This document shows, in pieces, positions 6,660 through 8,656 of a stretch of DNA of 8,656 bases. The position numbers and the translations under genes were made by a program. The DNA lies in contig JAQUZV010000076.1 in NCBI GenBank assembly GCA_028691155.1, forward strand, positions 1 to 8,656. The letters are read 5' to 3'. Below the pieces are notes generated by a model that saw only the letters and a list, made by a program, of their open reading frames with translations, had not been told where the DNA came from and made no database searches. Numbering within the stretch: position 1 is the first letter of the stretch; every line of letters begins with the position of its first letter. Source of the stretch: Victivallales bacterium (GTDB taxonomy: Bacteria; Verrucomicrobiota; Lentisphaeria; Victivallales; SZUA-371).

Positions 6660-7189
6660 GGTCTATAAAGATGGCGCTTCCGCAAGTCTCTGGTGCGGTA
6701 ACTTGCGGCCTGCGGCGAAATCAGGCCGTTGCTTTGACCTGAAATAACGGAAATATCCATCATTTTTTCGATGATCGAATCATTTTACTTGAGTTCTATT
6801 TTCGGTTCTATCGCCCATCGTTCAGCCGGCCATGAATATCCGCCGGTAAAATCGGCGTGGTTCTTGTCCGCGGCGGGAACCGATTCATTCTGACGGCCGG
6901 AAGTTTATTGTCAGAGGTTCGGTCTTTTTTTATTTCTTTCTCCGGTTGCGGGCGGGGGAGGTGACTGCCATTGCCGGCTCGTGAAATTCCTTTTGGGGGG
7001 CTGCCGTTTTTTGATTCCTGCTGCGGTTGGGCGAGTTGGCATTTTTTGCTTTGTTTGGCGAATGGCGTTGCAAGACTCCCGAAATGATGATAAGTTGCTC
7101 CCGGTTGTCGGAGGTGCTTTCAAATAGGCTTCTCTTTAATTCGAAAGACGATGGCATTGATGTAAACATATAGTTGGAACGGATTTTTC

Positions 7190-7918
7190 ATGACCGAAAC
7201 GGAAGTTGCAGGGAAATTATATATTGTTACGACACCGATCGGCAATCTGGAGGATATTACGCTGCGGGCGCTCAATGTCCTGCGGGAGGTGGAGTTGATT
7301 GCTGCCGAGGATACCAGACGGACGCAGATTCTGTTGCGACATTATGACATTCGGACCAGGACGGTCAGTTACCATTCTTTCAACGAACACCGGAAAACGG
7401 CGGAGTTGTTGGCGCAGGTGGCGTCGGGATTGCGTCTGGCGGTGGTTTCCGACGCCGGGACGCCCTGTATTGCCGATCCGGGATTTCTGATGGTTCGCGA
7501 AGCGGTGAAAATGGGGATCGAGCCGGTGGTGGTGCCGGGCGTGTCGTCGCTGACTTTTGCGGTGGCGGCGTCGGGACTGCCGTCGGACCGGTTTGATTTC
7601 TACGGTTTTCTGCCGGTTAAATCGGGACGGAAACACCGGGTGTTGGAGGAGATTCGCGACAACGGCCGGACGGCGGTGGTTTTCGAGTCGCCGTATCGGG
7701 TGGGTAAAACGTTGCAGGCGATAGCCGAATCGATCGGAGCGGATACGGCGGTGGTGCTGGTGCGGGAAGCAACGAAGCTCCATGAACAGATTATTCGCGG
7801 CCGGGCCGGGGAGTTGGCTGCGGTCGGGGCCGATAAGAATTGGAAAGGAGAATTCGTTATGGTCATTGATCCCGGCGCCGGGAAAAATTGTCCAAACGTT
7901 GATGATGACTGCTTGTAA
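7190..7918 (+). CDS. rsmI: 16S rRNA (cytidine-1402 2'-O)-methyltransferase RsmI
   Basis: RsmI uses S-adenosylmethionine to methylate the ribose of C1402 of 16S rRNA in the decoding centre. The tetrapyrrole-methylase-like fold is clear: LYIVTTPIGNLEDIT at 10-24, AAEDTRRTQILL at 38-49, SYHSFNEH at 60-67, VVSDAGTPCIADPG at 85-98 (SAM-site loop), PGVSS at 116-120, FYGFLP at 137-142, FESPYR at 165-170, REATKLHEQ at 192-200 and KGEFVMVI at 219-226. The protein is 242 residues, about 40 shorter than E. coli RsmI (286). It ends shortly after the core in NCPNVDDDCL, so the small C-terminal domain of many homologues is missing. ATG 7190 fits the family start, although the ribosome site before it is weak (GGAACGGA). 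The gene stands after a long gene-free region and 73 bp before the outer membrane gene. Confidence 0.95.
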   Translation: MTETEVAGKLYIVTTPIGNLEDITLRALNVLREVELIAAEDTRRTQILLRHYDIRTRTVSYHSFNEHRKTAELLAQVASGLRLAVVSDAGTPCIADPGFLMVREAVKMGIEPVVVPGVSSLTFAVAASGLPSDRFDFYGFLPVKSGRKHRVLEEIRDNGRTAVVFESPYRVGKTLQAIAESIGADTAVVLVREATKLHEQIIRGRAGELAAVGADKNWKGEFVMVIDPGAGKNCPNVDDDCL

Positions 7919-7931
7919 TTTTGATGATGAC
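7899..7931 (+). repeat. 11-bp direct repeat at the rsmI 3' end
   Basis: TTGATGATGAC occurs at 7899-7909 and again at 7921-7931, 22 bp apart start to start, so both copies face about the same side of the helix. The first copy codes the last residues of RsmI; the second lies in the spacer. A run of eight T (7938-7945) follows but has no stem before it, so it is not an intrinsic terminator. Confidence 0.5.
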
Positions 7932-7991
7932 GGTTAGTTTTTTTTAAAGTAGAGAGATGATTTTCGGCATAAATATCAGGGGAAACGAGAT

Positions 7992-8656
7992 ATGAACAGG
8001 ATTTTCAATTATACACCGGTGATTGCAGCCATTATATTGCTGGGAGGCTGCCTGAGTTATACGCCGCCACCGGTTGAAACCGAAAGCGATACTTATACCC
8101 AACGTCAGAAGGACCCCCGGGTGGTTTTGCCGGCGAACACCAAAATGCTGACGTTGGAAACGGCGCAACGTCTGGCCATTGCCAACAATCCCGATTTCGA
8201 GGCGCAGTATCATGCGGTGCAGGCGGCCTGGGACGCCTATCGGCAGTACTTCAGTGCCTATATGCCGACGGTGACCGCCAACTACAGTTTCAGTCAGAAT
8301 CTCGACAAGCCCACGGATATGACCAATGTGACGCGCAATGATACCAACAACATGACCAATCAGGTCGGCATGTCGGCGTCTTTGCTGGTTTTTAACGGGC
8401 TGCAGCGTGAAATGAATCTCCTGATGGCCAAACATCAGGCTCTGGGCGAGGAAGCGGTTCGGGAAAATGCCCGTCGCTTGCTGTTGAAAGCCGTGGCCGA
8501 GGCGTACAACAATATTCTGTTGGCGATCGAAAACAACCGTATTGCCATTTCCGACCGTAAATTCCAGTTCAAACAGTTGGAAGACGCGCAATGCAAATAT
8601 GAGTTGGGCGCGGTGCCGCTCAGCGATGTGCTGAACTTCAAAATCAAGGTCAACCA
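7992..8656 (+). CDS. TolC-family outer membrane efflux lipoprotein, 5' part only
   Basis: This is the first 221 residues of an outer membrane channel of the TolC/OMF type, which joins inner-membrane pumps (RND, ABC or type I secretion) to the outside. The start ATG has AGGGGAAA about 7-9 nt upstream. A lipoprotein signal is seen: basic N-terminus, hydrophobic VIAAIILL, and lipobox LGGC with the lipidated Cys20, as in OprM/NodT-like proteins. The mature part begins with a Pro-rich linker, then LTLETAQRLAIANNPDFEAQ (53-72), the typical first OEP helix, then YFSAYMPTVTANYSFSQ (86-102), where helix turns to beta-barrel strand, LLVFNGLQREMNL (131-143), and a long helix ending in KYELGAVPLSDVLNFK (202-217), the usual YxxGxxxxxDVL motif. 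The gene leaves the window at the right edge, so pump partners cannot be seen. Substrate is unknown. Confidence 0.92.
   Translation, partial: MNRIFNYTPVIAAIILLGGCLSYTPPPVETESDTYTQRQKDPRVVLPANTKMLTLETAQRLAIANNPDFEAQYHAVQAAWDAYRQYFSAYMPTVTANYSFSQNLDKPTDMTNVTRNDTNNMTNQVGMSASLLVFNGLQREMNLLMAKHQALGEEAVRENARRLLLKAVAEAYNNILLAIENNRIAISDRKFQFKQLEDAQCKYELGAVPLSDVLNFKIKVN

Larger units (their letters stand above)
6508..7189. other. 682-bp gene-free region between the RRM gene and rsmI
   Basis: Besides the terminator and the inverted repeat listed separately, it holds a hairpin CCGCAAGT/ACTTGCGG (6680-6687 and 6701-6708) whose CCGCA can also pair with TGCGG at 6694-6698 or 6711-6715, a small hairpin CGCCG/CGGCG (6841-6845 and 6853-6857), and T-rich runs near 6764-6770 and 6921-6930. 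The minus-strand frames at 6911-7169 lack ribosome sites and recognisable sequence, so I see no gene. The promoter of rsmI should lie in the right part, but no clear pair of elements is visible. Confidence 0.5.

Noticed and set aside
6434..6763. 109-residue minus-strand open frame across the inverted repeat
   Set aside because: It overlaps the end of the RRM gene and reads through the palindrome; no ribosome site or recognisable sequence.
6911..7169. Two minus-strand open frames of 70 and 79 residues before rsmI
   Set aside because: No ribosome sites, low-complexity polar sequence, and they overlap each other in different frames.
7938..7945. T-run after rsmI considered as an intrinsic terminator
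   Set aside because: The sequence before it is a direct repeat, not an inverted one, so no stem can form.
7944..8591. 215-residue minus-strand open frame opposite the outer membrane gene
   Set aside because: The plus strand codes a clear TolC-like lipoprotein there; the antisense frame has shadow composition.

Overview
The window is GC-rich (many GCC/CCG codons and spacers) chromosomal DNA from a Gram-negative-type bacterium. Gram-negative envelope: the last gene encodes a TolC-family outer membrane protein with a lipoprotein signal. The gene set (a RecD2-type helicase, a bacterial RRM protein with a glycine/arginine tail, YggS next to PanE) would suit a PVC-type lineage such as Lentisphaerota, but that placement is only an impression and no marker here fixes it. 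Nearly everything is housekeeping. I see no phage, CRISPR, toxin-antitoxin, defence or transposase gene, and no tRNA or rRNA.

Layout from left to right. (1) The end of an AICAR transformylase gene (purH-type), cut by the window edge, is followed on the same strand by recD2, a DNA helicase; a GC-rich hairpin-forming spacer lies between them. (2) On the minus strand, converging on recD2, is a tight two-gene unit, yggS then panE, joined by an ATGA stop/start overlap: a PLP-homeostasis protein and ketopantoate reductase. (3) A divergent intergenic region of 271 bp leads to a plus-strand pair, a HAD-IB phosphatase and an 85-residue protein of unknown function with a possible Sm/SH3-like barrel, closed by a good intrinsic terminator. 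(4) An AT-rich gene-free stretch precedes a small RRM RNA-binding protein. (5) A 682-bp gene-free region follows, with a probable terminator, a perfect 21-bp inverted repeat and a weaker hairpin. (6) rsmI (16S rRNA 2'-O-methyltransferase, short at its C-terminus) is followed by the start of a TolC-like outer membrane efflux gene that runs off the right edge.

Functionally the genes belong to purine synthesis, DNA repair, vitamin B6/CoA precursor metabolism, RNA handling and ribosome modification, and envelope export. The parts least explained by known families are the perfect inverted repeat at 6604-6659, the unassigned 85-residue protein, and the long AT-rich leader of the RRM gene. I did not find convincing evidence for a new multi-gene system.
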